This document shows, in pieces, positions 1-8,522 of a stretch of 23,634 nucleotides of DNA. The stretch's first letter is position 1; each line of letters begins with the position of its first letter. Made by a program: the position numbers and the translations under genes. The notes below the pieces were generated by a model. It worked only from the letters and a program-made list of their open reading frames with translations, did no database searches and had not been told where the DNA came from. Origin of the DNA: Porphyromonadaceae bacterium UBA3318 (GTDB taxonomy: Bacteria > Bacteroidota > Bacteroidia > Bacteroidales > Muribaculaceae); NCBI GenBank assembly GCA_002361235.1, contig DESI01000009.1, forward strand, positions 1 to 23,634. Direction: 5' to 3'.

Positions 1-93
1 ACCTTAATTACGACACAGCCTCCGCTCTTTAATCTATTATACAAAAAAAGCGGAGATACCTTCCATATCAAAGTTCAAGGAACAAATAACTAT
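1..93 (+). other. Leader of the exporter operon, possible tail of an upstream gene
   Basis: No complete gene lies here. One frame reads LNYDTASAL and stops at 30-32, which could be the C-terminus of a gene beginning outside the window, but nine residues prove nothing. Bases 20-26 (CTCCGCT) and 49-55 (AGCGGAG) are perfect inverted complements around a 22-nt loop, so the leader RNA may fold. The frame of the following gene is open back to base 1, but its signal peptide starts at 94, which supports that start. Confidence 0.3.
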
Positions 94-2193
94 ATGAAAA
101 CGACACACGCAATTCTGACATTAACGCTGATATTCATTTATCCTTTAGTAGCCTATGCACAAAACACGACTAAAAAAGAAGTTACCGACACCATTGGCAC
201 CGACCTCAAAGAAGTGATAGTGGAAGCTGACGCTTACAGGATTGTCGAAGACGGAGTATCGTATACACCCGATAAAAACGTGAGGAAGTTTGCCATGGAT
301 GCCGTCGATCTTCTATCACGCATGGCAATCCCTCAGCTTATAATCACGCCTAACAATTCTGTCCAGACTTCAGCGGGACAGCCAGTAAAGATTTACATTG
401 ACTATATGGAGGCTACTCCCGAGGATCTCTCCGGTATGAGGCCATCGGACGTGAAGCGTGTGGAAGTGCTGGAGTACCCTACGGACGCAAGATTCCATCA
501 GGCCGAGCATGTGGTGAATTTCATTATGCAAAAGTATGAATGGGGGGGATATACCAAACTTACTGCATCGGGAGGTTTATTAAATAACGACTATGCATCC
601 GGAAGTCTATATTCGAAATTCAGTTATAAAAAGAACTGGACATTCGATGTCAATGCCAACGGAGCGGGGCGGTGGTCAAATCATGGACAACAAGACAACC
701 AGATTACTTTCAGGGATTTCAATTATGGCACACAGCATTATGACGCCATTACAAAGACTTCGAAAACCGACAAATACAAGGCCCGGTCCAACACAGAGAA
801 CGCCGGTTTCAGGGCCAAATACCGGCGTGACGGCATGACCATAACTCATTCAGCCGCATTCGATCGAAACGCAATGCCCTATAGCAACCGTCATTCCTCG
901 GCAGAGTTCTCGAACACATTGTTCCCGAAGTCGGAAACGATACTGAACGAAAATTCCCAACAGTCAAATGCATGGGCCGTCGGAGACTATTACTTCTCAC
1001 TTCCCGCCGACAATAGCCTCAGCGTGGACTGGATCATGGGATATCAGGGCTCCCGTTCCAACAGCGACTATCGACTCGGAAACTTAACCCCGATTCTTAA
1101 CGGAGAGAAAAGCTCCTTCTATTACCCTCAGTTTACTATATCCCACACCAAGAAGTTCAACCACAACAATTCGCTCGGAGCCACGATATATTCCCGCAAC
1201 TTCCTTTATAGCACGACATACACCGGATCTGTCGACCGAAAGAACGATATTCTCACATCAACCAACCAGCTGCACCTCAGCTATCGCCAGAGATGGAATT
1301 CCGGATTCGGGCTCATGGTCAGAGCGGGTCTTTCATATCAGCACATGAAGGAAAATCATGTCACACATATCCGGGACTGGCGTCCGTCCATTTATCTCAG
1401 CATGAATTATACCTTGAACAAGAACAATGCCCTATCTTTGTCCGGCTCTTGGTACAGTGCGCCGGAATTACATAACAACACGTCCGATGTGATTACTCGT
1501 GATGACGAGCTATTGTGGCAACAAGGAAATCCGAACCTTAAAAGCAATGACAATAAATGGTGCAAACTGCAATACGATTTCTTTATGAAAAATTTATATC
1601 TGGCTGCCGTGGCGACCTATACGGATTGCAACCACCTCCCGGTGTACGATTATTATGTGCGCGAAGGGTATGACGGCCTGGTCCGCACATACAGCAGCGA
1701 CAATCATGAACGACGTCTCCAAGGACGTGTCATCACCCAATTGCGCCTTTTCAACAGGTCTCTGACTCTTGGAGGCTCCGTTATAGCCACCTATCAACGG
1801 AATTCCGGATTAATTAATAGGAAAGGAGCGTTTGTGGAAGCTTGGTTTTATGCCGGGTGGTACTACAAAAACTTTTCTGCAACGGTTTCCTATACCTCAC
1901 CGAGTACCACAATAAACGAACAGCAGGGATTCAAGACGCGAACCCCGCAAACATATTCTCTGGACTGTGCATATTCGATTGGAGATTTCAGGGCATCGTT
2001 CCGTTTCAGCAACTGGTTCTCGCAGGGGTATGTCCGCAGGGACTATGACAGCCCGCACTATAGTTTCAGCGGAAGCTCTTGGTCACGCGATCAGAGCCGT
2101 GGCATTGCCCTCACATTGAGCTACACCTTCGCCTATGGCAAAAAAATAGAACGGGACGATGAGTTTGACGCAAGTCGGAATCCCGCAATGTAA
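94..2193 (+). CDS. TonB-receptor-like outer-membrane beta-barrel protein
   Basis: The 699-residue protein begins with a clear signal peptide (residues 1-22, hydrophobic LTLTLIFIYPLVA, cleavage near YA/QN). A short segment resembling a TonB-dependent receptor plug follows at about 35-145 (LKEVIVEADA, then KRVEVLEYPTDA). The remainder is rich in alternating aromatic and polar strands, as in the Bacteroidetes outer-membrane barrel family OMP_b-brl_3. It has no N-terminal carboxypeptidase-like domain and is shorter than SusC-type receptors. It lies 23 nt before a C39-peptidase ABC exporter, so it probably serves the same peptide-export system as an outer-membrane conduit or receptor; that role is inferred from context. 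No SusD partner is visible. It could instead be an orphan receptor. Confidence 0.8.
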   Translation: MKTTHAILTLTLIFIYPLVAYAQNTTKKEVTDTIGTDLKEVIVEADAYRIVEDGVSYTPDKNVRKFAMDAVDLLSRMAIPQLIITPNNSVQTSAGQPVKIYIDYMEATPEDLSGMRPSDVKRVEVLEYPTDARFHQAEHVVNFIMQKYEWGGYTKLTASGGLLNNDYASGSLYSKFSYKKNWTFDVNANGAGRWSNHGQQDNQITFRDFNYGTQHYDAITKTSKTDKYKARSNTENAGFRAKYRRDGMTITHSAAFDRNAMPYSNRHSSAEFSNTLFPKSETILNENSQQSNAWAVGDYYFSLPADNSLSVDWIMGYQGSRSNSDYRLGNLTPILNGEKSSFYYPQFTISHTKKFNHNNSLGATIYSRNFLYSTTYTGSVDRKNDILTSTNQLHLSYRQRWNSGFGLMVRAGLSYQHMKENHVTHIRDWRPSIYLSMNYTLNKNNALSLSGSWYSAPELHNNTSDVITRDDELLWQQGNPNLKSNDNKWCKLQYDFFMKNLYLAAVATYTDCNHLPVYDYYVREGYDGLVRTYSSDNHERRLQGRVITQLRLFNRSLTLGGSVIATYQRNSGLINRKGAFVEAWFYAGWYYKNFSATVSYTSPSTTINEQQGFKTRTPQTYSLDCAYSIGDFRASFRFSNWFSQGYVRRDYDSPHYSFSGSSWSRDQSRGIALTLSYTFAYGKKIERDDEFDASRNPAM

Positions 2194-2216
2194 AGTCAAC
2201 ATAAATAACACTGACA

Positions 2217-4406
2217 ATGGGATTCAAATTAATAAGGCAAAGGGATTCCATGCAGTGCGGCGTGGCCTCGCTGGCGATGATATGCAAGCATTATGGCAAA
2301 GTCTATTCCACCAAGTATATTGAGCAATACTGCCATCCCACGAATGAAGGCATTTCATTGAAAGGGTTGATTGACGGTTCTAAAGAATTAGGCTTCATCC
2401 CGACAGCTATCAAAACCAATGTTCAAGATCTGTGCCGATGTCCGCTTCCAGTGATACTGCATTGGGATCAGAAACATTTCGTGGTCTTGTATAAGTCCCG
2501 AGGCGACGGCAAATTCTTTTATATAGCCGACCCCGCGAAGGGAAAGAGCAAGTACCGCCGCGATGAATTCGTAAGTCACTGGGCCAGCATCGTCAGCGAC
2601 GGAGATAAGAAAGGTATTGCCTTATGCCTGCAGCCCGATGACAATGCCTACTGTACTGACAAGCAGAATGCGGAGGAAACCAGATCTCTCAAATTCCTGA
2701 CAAGCTATCTGAAACAATATCGAAAGTATTTCACCCAGATAGCATTGGGGCTTCTGCTGGGATGTATACTCCAGCTCGTGATGCCGTTTCTGACCCAGGC
2801 TATCGTAGATATCGGAATCACACACAAGGATATAGGGTTTATATGGCTGGTACTTCTTGGCGAGCTGATGATTGTGACAGGCAAGACGGCCACGAATTTT
2901 ATACGTCGCTGGCTGTTGCTGCACATCTCCATGCGAATCAACATTTCGCTTGTAAGCGACTTTTTCATCAAATTGCTGAAACTGCCCATGTCGTTTTTCG
3001 ACACAAAGCTAATGGGCGACCTGTTGCAGCGAATCGCGGACCATTCGCGGGTGCAGGACTTCCTGACCGGCCAGGTGCTGAACGTTATATTCACCTTTCT
3101 TAGCCTACTCGTGTTCGGCATAGTGTTATGCGTTTACAATCCCTTGATCTTCGGCGTCTTTATTGCAGGCAGTGTGTGTTACGGACTTTGGATCAGTGCG
3201 TTCCTGAACAAGAGGAAGGTGCTGGACTATGAGCTGTTCGAGCAGCAGGCCATAAATCAGAACAGGACCTACCAGTTCGTCACTTCGATGCAGGAAATAA
3301 AACTTCAGGATTGTGAGAGGCGGCGTAGATGGGAATGGGAAGACACCCAGGCCGACTTGTTCTGCATCCGGATGAAATCGCTGAAACTTCAACAGACACA
3401 GGAAGCCGGCTCCATATTCATAAATGAAATCAAGAACATAGTCATCACCGTACTTGCCGCCACTGCAGTAATCAACGGACAAATGACCCTGGGCGCCATG
3501 CTTGCCGTGCAATATATCATAGGCCAGTTAAACTCTCCGGTCGACCAGTTGATGCAGTTTGCCTATTCCATGCAGGATGTAAGAATATCTCTTGAGCGCA
3601 TCAACGAGATACATAAAGGCAAAAACGAGGAAAGCACCGCCAACAGAGTTCATTATTTCGAAAATGGCAAACAAATCAGGTTAAAGGATGTAGACTTCAA
3701 GTATAATCCCCACTCGCCTGACAAGACAATCGACAACGTCTCCTTTGATATTCCAGAAGGGAAAGTCACGGCCATAGTGGGAGCTTCAGGGAGCGGTAAA
3801 ACCACCTTGATAAAACTTATGCTCGGGTACTATCCAGTAATGTCGGGCCTGATAGAGATCTCTGGGCACGACATAAGCGAATACAACCTGAAATTGTGGA
3901 GACGGCATTGCGGAGTGGTGATGCAGGATGGAGTGATTTTTTCGGAGTCGATCGCGCGTAATATCGCTGTTGCCGACGGCGACATAGACAAAGAAAAACT
4001 GGAGGCTGCCGCTCGAATAGCCAATATTCACGAATATATCATGAGTCTTCCGTTGCGATACGATACACTTATCGGCCGCGACGGCATAGGCTTGAGTCAA
4101 GGTCAGAAACAGCGGATTCTTATAGCCCGCGCCGTTTACAAGAATCCAGATTTTATTTTCCTCGACGAAGCCACAAATTCCCTGGATGCCGAGAATGAAA
4201 GGATGATTGTGGGAAACCTGGCATCCTTTTACAAAGGGCGCACGGTGACTATAGTGGCACATCGTCTTTCCACCGTGAGGAACGCTCATCATATAGTAGT
4301 GCTAAATGGCGGCAAGGTAGTAGAATCAGGCAATCACGACACTTTGATCAAAAAGGAGGGCGTTTATTATAATCTCGTCAAAAATCAATTAGAACTTGGC
4401 AACTGA
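2217..4406 (+). CDS. C39-peptidase-containing ABC exporter (bacteriocin/RiPP type)
   Basis: This 729-residue single polypeptide combines a leader peptidase, a membrane domain and an ATPase. The N-terminal C39 peptidase has the whole triad: Cys14 in MQCGVASLAM, His87 in DQKHFVVLY and Asp105 in IADPAKGK. A six-helix ABC membrane domain occupies about 165-460. The nucleotide-binding domain has Walker A GASGSGKTT at about 522-530, the signature LSQGQKQR at about 626, Walker B FIFLDEA near 650 and the H-loop VAHRLST. The family cleaves double-glycine-type leader peptides on the cytoplasmic side and exports the core across the inner membrane. The substrate peptide is not visible here and may lie upstream of the window. 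The stop overlaps the next start (TGATG), indicating translational coupling. Confidence 0.93.
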   Translation: MGFKLIRQRDSMQCGVASLAMICKHYGKVYSTKYIEQYCHPTNEGISLKGLIDGSKELGFIPTAIKTNVQDLCRCPLPVILHWDQKHFVVLYKSRGDGKFFYIADPAKGKSKYRRDEFVSHWASIVSDGDKKGIALCLQPDDNAYCTDKQNAEETRSLKFLTSYLKQYRKYFTQIALGLLLGCILQLVMPFLTQAIVDIGITHKDIGFIWLVLLGELMIVTGKTATNFIRRWLLLHISMRINISLVSDFFIKLLKLPMSFFDTKLMGDLLQRIADHSRVQDFLTGQVLNVIFTFLSLLVFGIVLCVYNPLIFGVFIAGSVCYGLWISAFLNKRKVLDYELFEQQAINQNRTYQFVTSMQEIKLQDCERRRRWEWEDTQADLFCIRMKSLKLQQTQEAGSIFINEIKNIVITVLAATAVINGQMTLGAMLAVQYIIGQLNSPVDQLMQFAYSMQDVRISLERINEIHKGKNEESTANRVHYFENGKQIRLKDVDFKYNPHSPDKTIDNVSFDIPEGKVTAIVGASGSGKTTLIKLMLGYYPVMSGLIEISGHDISEYNLKLWRRHCGVVMQDGVIFSESIARNIAVADGDIDKEKLEAAARIANIHEYIMSLPLRYDTLIGRDGIGLSQGQKQRILIARAVYKNPDFIFLDEATNSLDAENERMIVGNLASFYKGRTVTIVAHRLSTVRNAHHIVVLNGGKVVESGNHDTLIKKEGVYYNLVKNQLELGN

Positions 4407-4606
4407 TGGATCCAGATAGAACTCATGACAGAATCGAGCTGCGCTCGGAAAAAGTACGCAAAATTCTCGGAGAGATTCCCACATCGCTCATACGCTGGGG
4501 TAACGTGATTCTAACTATCGTCTTCTTAGGACTATTAGCCGGAGTGTGCCTTTTGCCATATCCTTACTCCGATGGCGAATCAATCTTCCTGCATTTCTTT
4601 CGCTGA
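4406..4606 (+). CDS. Short HlyD-N-terminus-like membrane protein (66 aa)
   Basis: The protein starts in the stop codon of the ABC exporter. It resembles the first 60 or so residues of Bacteroidetes HlyD-type adaptor proteins: a charged start, RIELRSEKVRKILGEIP, then LIRWG and one hydrophobic transmembrane segment (about 34-53). An HlyD protein would continue for some 350 residues through a coiled coil and a lipoyl/barrel domain, but this frame stops after YPYSDGESIFLHFFR. The following 49 bp before aroB encode nothing HlyD-like in any frame. It may be a truncated HlyD cut at the edge of the accessory block, or a genuine short exporter subunit with its own compact C-terminus. The sequence alone does not decide. 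Confidence 0.55.
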   Translation: MDPDRTHDRIELRSEKVRKILGEIPTSLIRWGNVILTIVFLGLLAGVCLLPYPYSDGESIFLHFFR

Positions 4607-4655
4607 CACTCAATCTCACTCCACTTCATGAACCATCTTACCCATACAGGGGCCA

Positions 4656-5645
4656 TCACCGAGCGAGACTTCCGTCTATGAGTGCCGGGGCTACGAGCAC
4701 AGACTCAACGGGCTCGCCGATGGCGCGGAGCAGGACAAAGGAAATCTCGCCGACGGCGGGATTTTTTTTGTCGTGGGCCATAATGCTGATCAGTTCCGCC
4801 TCGTCATGGCATTCCGCCGGCAACGCGGGGTAGAAGCGCTTCAGGATTTTCTGTTCATATTCATTGGCAATGCCGGCAGAAAGGCCCGTCAGCCGCTCGC
4901 TGAGCCTCAGCGCGACCAGGAGGCTGTGCGCCACGGCGGTGCCGTGTCCTATCGGCTTGCCGACTCGCGCCGCCAATGACTCGAAGGCATGGCCGGCAGT
5001 ATGTCCTAAATTCAATATCCTGCGCAATCCCTTCTCGTGAGGATCGCGGGCCACTACTTCCTCCTTGAAACGCGCCGACCATTCCGCAGCCTGACCCACG
5101 GTCCGAGGCGTCAGGACCTCCGGCAGATTCAGCAATTCGCCATACACCTCCTCCGAGCCGAGCAGCGCGCTCTTGACCACCTCGGCAAGTCCCTCGCGCA
5201 TCTGCGCCTGCGGCAGCGTAGCGAGCCACGAGGCATCCACTATGACGCGCTCAGGCATACGGAAGGCTCCCACCTCGTTCTTCAGTCCGCCGAAGTCTAT
5301 TCCGGTCTTGCCTCCGATGGCGGCGTCTGACATGGCCAACAGCGTGGTGGGCACGTTAACGAACCGGATGCCGCGCTTGAACGTGGCGGCGGCGAAACCG
5401 CCCAAGTCCGACACCACGCCGCCGCCGATGTTCACCAACAGCGACCGGCGCGTGGCCCCCAACGAACTCAGATCCTCCCATACGCCGGCCAGGGTGTCAA
5501 GGCTCTTGCTATCCTCGCCCGCAGGCACCACGATGACAGTGCCGTCCCAGCGGAACAGCGGGCTGACATTGGAATCGGTCAGCACAAACACCCTGTCGGG
5601 CCGCAGCCGCTCTATCTCGGCCGCAAGTTCCTCACGCCATTTCAT
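4656..5645 (-). CDS. aroB: 3-dehydroquinate synthase
   Basis: The 329-residue enzyme catalyses the second step of the shikimate pathway, converting DAHP to 3-dehydroquinate with NAD and a divalent metal in the cytoplasm. The glycine-rich NAD region (NIGGGVVSDLGGFAA) and the PTTLLAMSDAAIGGKTGID block are intact, as are metal-site histidines in NLGHTAGHAFE and GKPIGHGTAVAH. It is slightly shorter than typical AroB (about 350), mainly at the N-terminus. Its ATG overlaps the stop of the upstream HAD gene by 4 nt (ATGA), so both are probably co-translated. It ends 49 bp from the accessory block, which comes from the opposite strand, and no clear terminator is visible between them. Confidence 0.95.
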   Translation of the reverse strand: MKWREELAAEIERLRPDRVFVLTDSNVSPLFRWDGTVIVVPAGEDSKSLDTLAGVWEDLSSLGATRRSLLVNIGGGVVSDLGGFAAATFKRGIRFVNVPTTLLAMSDAAIGGKTGIDFGGLKNEVGAFRMPERVIVDASWLATLPQAQMREGLAEVVKSALLGSEEVYGELLNLPEVLTPRTVGQAAEWSARFKEEVVARDPHEKGLRRILNLGHTAGHAFESLAARVGKPIGHGTAVAHSLLVALRLSERLTGLSAGIANEYEQKILKRFYPALPAECHDEAELISIMAHDKKNPAVGEISFVLLRAIGEPVESVLVAPALIDGSLAR

Positions 5646-6325
5646 TGTCGCTTATGTTCTAAAATACTCTCAAGGTAATCGGCAAACTCCTCCATCGAAT
5701 TGAAAATCAGATCGGCGCCCTCCTTCACGAACTCCTCGCGCGGAATGGGGCCGGTCATGACGGCGCAGACGAAACATCCGGCCGCTTTGCCGGCCCGTAC
5801 ACCCAACGGTGCGTTCTCCACCACCATGCAATCGGTGGGATCGGCGCCAACGAGCAACGCCCCCTTCAGGTACGGTTCGGGATCGGGTTTGCCGTGCTTC
5901 ACGTCCAGTGCCGTGACGCGCCGCCCGTCCACAAACACGCCGGGGTAATCATGTTCAAGCTTGTCCAACAGGCTGGCCTGACCCGAACCCGTGACCAGCA
6001 CTCGCGTCATGCCCAACGCGCCCAACGCCGCGATCATCCTCCGGGCGCCGGGCATTACCGGAGCGGGACCAAGGGCCCGGAAATTAGCGGTCTTTATCGC
6101 ATACAGCCGCGAAGCCTCCTCGTCGCTGACCTCGTGACCGCGCTCGCGCTTCATCAGCAGGTTGATGGTGGCCTTGCCCGTCATCCCCTCGTACATGTAA
6201 AATTCGTCGCGGTCGGTGTCAAGACCTATCTCGTCGCACATCTTCTTCCAGGACGCGGCATGGCCCCGCATGGAGTCGTAAAGCACCCCGTCCATATCAA
6301 TTAATGCACCTTTAAACTGTTTCAT
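5642..6325 (-). CDS. HAD-superfamily hydrolase, beta-phosphoglucomutase-like
   Basis: This 227-residue HAD subfamily IA protein has motif I DMDGVLYDS with nucleophile Asp10 and acid/base Asp12. Motif II is VTGSG, motif III is the Lys in HGKPDPEPY, and motif IV reads VVENAPLGVRAG, as in many sugar-phosphate phosphatases and mutases of this group. A helical cap follows motif I (about 18-85). Likely substrates are small phosphorylated sugars, but the sequence cannot identify which. It is the first gene of a two-gene minus-strand operon with aroB and is transcribed divergently from the neighbouring lipoprotein gene over a 38-nt spacer. Confidence 0.9.
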   Translation of the reverse strand: MKQFKGALIDMDGVLYDSMRGHAASWKKMCDEIGLDTDRDEFYMYEGMTGKATINLLMKRERGHEVSDEEASRLYAIKTANFRALGPAPVMPGARRMIAALGALGMTRVLVTGSGQASLLDKLEHDYPGVFVDGRRVTALDVKHGKPDPEPYLKGALLVGADPTDCMVVENAPLGVRAGKAAGCFVCAVMTGPIPREEFVKEGADLIFNSMEEFADYLESILEHKRQ

Positions 6326-6329
6326 AACG

Positions 6330-6357
6330 CAAATTTAAGGATTTTTTGTTAATTTTG
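6330..6357. promoter_or_regulatory. Divergent pair of Bacteroidetes -7 promoter motifs
   Basis: The 38-nt spacer between the HAD gene (minus) and the M15-like lipoprotein gene (plus) holds two matches to the Bacteroidetes -7 consensus TAnnTTTG. They are TAATTTTG at 6350-6357 on the plus strand and TAAATTTG at 6337-6330 on the minus strand. Each ends 4 to 6 nt before its start codon (ATG 6364 plus, ATG 6325 minus), so initiation would fall at or near the start codon and give leaderless or very short-leader mRNAs. No good -33 TTTG element is obvious for either. Confidence 0.5.
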
Positions 6358-6363
6358 CATACA

Positions 6364-7257
6364 ATGAACCGCAACGAACCAAACGACATACATAAATACG
6401 ACGGAATAAAGCTGGTATCCATCAGCGCCATGCTGCTTGCACTGCTTCTGGCATTCGGATGCAAGCGAGGCAATCCCTTCGCCAAGGCCACGGCCGAAGA
6501 CCCCGGCAACTATATAGTTATAGACGGCGAATCGGTCATAGACGACGTAGAGTCACCTGCTGTAGCGCAGATACCCGAGGCCGAGCCGGAACCCGTACCG
6601 GAGCCGACACCAGACACCGCAGGGGCGGAAGCCCCGCAACCGGTGGCCGCCCCCGCATCCGCGCCCATCGAGACCGGCAAGGACGCGCCCAACCACGGCC
6701 GCATCCGGGTGCGCAACATCGGATCGCTGACGGAGGTGTTCAACGACTCCAACAAGTATCAGTACGCCGCCGCCGAACGCCTCGGCATCCGTCCCATACG
6801 CAGCTTGGGGCAGACTTACTTCACCACCCGGCCCATCGTGGAGGTGAGGAGCAATCAGTATTACACGGTCGACGAGCTGAAGCACTCGTTCCCCTATCTG
6901 GTGCCCGAAGCCGAGAAGGTGCTGAGCGACATCGGCCGGAACTTCATCGACTCGCTGGCCCGCCGCGGCGGCGGCAAGTACCGCGTGATCGTGACCAGCC
7001 TGCTGCGCACACCGTACACTGTCAAACGCCTGCGACGCGTCAACCGCAACGCCGTGGACTCGTCCACCCATCAGTTCGGCACCACGTTCGACATCAGTTT
7101 CACGCGGTTCCACAACCTGGACCGGTCCAAGGTCACCGCCGACGAGGACCTGAAGAACCTGCTGGGCGAAGTGTTGCTCGACATGCGCGACAACAAGCGA
7201 TGCCTGGTCAAGTACGAGCGCAAGGGAGGCTGCTTCCACATCACCGCCACCAAATGA
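6364..7257 (+). CDS. Lipoprotein with M15-peptidase-like domain (DUF5715-like)
   Basis: The ATG at 6364 gives 297 residues; a TTG at 6346 is in frame but overlaps the promoter motif. Residues 18-32 are hydrophobic and end LLAFGC, a passable lipobox with Cys33, so it is probably a lipoprotein. A Pro/Glu/Ala-rich linker spans about 60-105. The C-terminal part contains VTSLLRTPY, then STHQFGTTFDIS and CFHITAT. These resemble the zinc ligands of M15 D-Ala-D-Ala carboxypeptidases: His236, Asp243 and His292. The Glu that normally precedes the last His (ExWH) is replaced by GGCFH, so catalysis is uncertain. The likely role is peptidoglycan binding or trimming in the periplasm (inference). The name DUF5715 is from memory of the family. 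Confidence 0.75.
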   Translation: MNRNEPNDIHKYDGIKLVSISAMLLALLLAFGCKRGNPFAKATAEDPGNYIVIDGESVIDDVESPAVAQIPEAEPEPVPEPTPDTAGAEAPQPVAAPASAPIETGKDAPNHGRIRVRNIGSLTEVFNDSNKYQYAAAERLGIRPIRSLGQTYFTTRPIVEVRSNQYYTVDELKHSFPYLVPEAEKVLSDIGRNFIDSLARRGGGKYRVIVTSLLRTPYTVKRLRRVNRNAVDSSTHQFGTTFDISFTRFHNLDRSKVTADEDLKNLLGEVLLDMRDNKRCLVKYERKGGCFHITATK

Positions 7258-7339
7258 CCCGCGCCCGAGGCGGGAATACACCGTTTCCGCAACAATTCGG
7301 GCTTTCGCGTTGTTTAATCTTATAATATAAACCCAATTC

Positions 7340-7355
7340 CGGAGGCTTGCCTCCG
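7340..7355 (+). promoter_or_regulatory. Leader hairpin before the FKBP operon
   Basis: CGGAGGC at 7340-7346 and GCCTCCG at 7349-7355 form a perfect 7-bp stem with a 2-nt loop (or 6 bp with a 4-nt loop), ending 19 nt before the ATG at 7375. The 117-nt spacer also holds an AT-rich stretch (TTTAATCTTATAATATAAA) near 7314-7331 that could contain the promoter, but no exact TAnnTTTG match. No T-run follows the hairpin, so it is more likely a leader RNA element than a terminator. Confidence 0.35.
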
Positions 7356-7374
7356 CAGACGATAGAAAGACAAT

Positions 7375-7965
7375 ATGGACAAATTAAGTTACGCATGGGG
7401 CCTGGCAATGGGCCGCCAGCTCAAAGGTATGGGCGTCAGCAACCTTGACGCCGACACATTCAGGAATGGAGTGATGAACGCGTTCGACGGCACGGAGCCT
7501 GCTATTCCGGTCGAGGAGGCTCAGAAGCTGATCAACGACTATCTGCAGGAGCTTCAGGACAAGGCCGAGAAGGCCGCGCGCGCCGAGGGCGAGCAGTTCC
7601 TGGCCGAGAACGGCAAGAAGGAGAACGTGAAGACCACGGCCAGCGGCCTGCAGTATGTGGTTGAGAAGGAAGGCACCGGCGCACAGCCCACGGCCGAGGA
7701 CGAAGTGACCGTGCACTACACCGGCAAGCTTCTGAACGGCCAGGTGTTCGACAGCAGCGTCAACCGTGGCGAACCCGCCACATTCCCCCTGAACCGCGTC
7801 ATCCCCGGATGGACCGAAGGCGTGCAGCTCATGAAGGAAGGCGCCAAGTACACCTTCTTCATCCCCAGCGACCTGGCCTACGGCCCCCAGGGTGTGCCCG
7901 GAGCAATCCCGCCCCACTCCACCCTTATATTTGACGTGGAACTAATCAAAGTCAATAAGAAATGA
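7375..7965 (+). CDS. Cytoplasmic FKBP-type peptidyl-prolyl cis-trans isomerase
   Basis: The 196-residue protein has a helical FKBP_N dimerisation domain (about 1-80, ending in a charged coiled-coil stretch) and a complete FKBP domain (about 95-194). The canonical active-site features are present: VTVHYTGKL, QVFDSS, VIPGWTEGVQLM, DLAYGPQG and LIFDVELI. There is no signal peptide, so it acts in the cytoplasm on prolyl bonds of folding proteins, like FklB. It opens the operon leading to ksgA. Its stop overlaps the next ATG by 4 nt (ATGA at 7962-7965). Its FKBP domain is strikingly similar to that of the next gene, pointing to tandem duplication. Confidence 0.95.
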   Translation: MDKLSYAWGLAMGRQLKGMGVSNLDADTFRNGVMNAFDGTEPAIPVEEAQKLINDYLQELQDKAEKAARAEGEQFLAENGKKENVKTTASGLQYVVEKEGTGAQPTAEDEVTVHYTGKLLNGQVFDSSVNRGEPATFPLNRVIPGWTEGVQLMKEGAKYTFFIPSDLAYGPQGVPGAIPPHSTLIFDVELIKVNKK

Positions 7966-8522
7966 AAACGATCAAGTATCTTGCATCGGCACTTGTACTT
8001 ACGGCCGGCATGACCCTGGTGTCGTGCAACGGCAACAAGACCGCCGCCGCTGCCGATTCCGACAGCATGACCACCGAGACTGCGGCCGAGGCTACCGACT
8101 CCCTGAACGCGCCCGGCGAACTGGCCAAAATCTTCACCGACCCGGCCAAGAAATCGGAGACTCCTACCGACACCACTTACGCCGAGACCCCGACGGGCCT
8201 CAAGTATATGGTGCTCAAAGAGGGCACGGGCGACCGCCCTTCGGCCGACGACACCGTCACCGTACACTACACCGGCGAGCTGCTTAACGGCCAGGTGTTC
8301 GACAGCAGCGTGAGCCGCGGCGAGCCCGCATCCTTCCCGCTGAACCGCGTCATCCCCGGATGGACCGAGGGACTGCAGCTGATGAAGGCCGGCGGCAAGG
8401 CCGTGTTCTACATCCCCTCCGCACTGGCTTACGGTTCTGCCGGCGCTCCCCCCATGATCGGACCGGACGCCGACCTGATCTTCACTGTCGAACTTATCGG
8501 CGTAGGCGAGCCTGAACAATGA
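7962..8522 (+). CDS. FKBP-type peptidyl-prolyl isomerase, lipoprotein
   Basis: This 186-residue lipoprotein has a signal peptide of about 22 residues ending TLVSC (lipobox). A low-complexity Ala/Thr/Asp linker follows at about 25-70, then a complete FKBP domain: VTVHYTGEL, QVFDSS, VIPGWTEGLQLM, ALAYGSAG and LIFTVELIG. It lacks the helical FKBP_N region of the preceding gene. It is probably anchored in the inner or outer membrane facing the periplasm and helps envelope proteins fold (inference). Start and stop both lie in ATGA overlaps (7962-7965 and 8519-8522), so it is translationally coupled on both sides. Confidence 0.93.
   Translation: MKTIKYLASALVLTAGMTLVSCNGNKTAAAADSDSMTTETAAEATDSLNAPGELAKIFTDPAKKSETPTDTTYAETPTGLKYMVLKEGTGDRPSADDTVTVHYTGELLNGQVFDSSVSRGEPASFPLNRVIPGWTEGLQLMKAGGKAVFYIPSALAYGSAGAPPMIGPDADLIFTVELIGVGEPEQ

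Noticed and set aside
3786..4292. 168-codon minus-strand ORF over the ABC ATPase domain
   Set aside because: Antisense to a conserved nucleotide-binding domain, with no motif of its own.
6459..7325. Long Arg/His-rich ORF in another frame over the M15-like gene
   Set aside because: Shadow ORF caused by high GC; no domain, and the other frame has a lipobox and conserved motifs.
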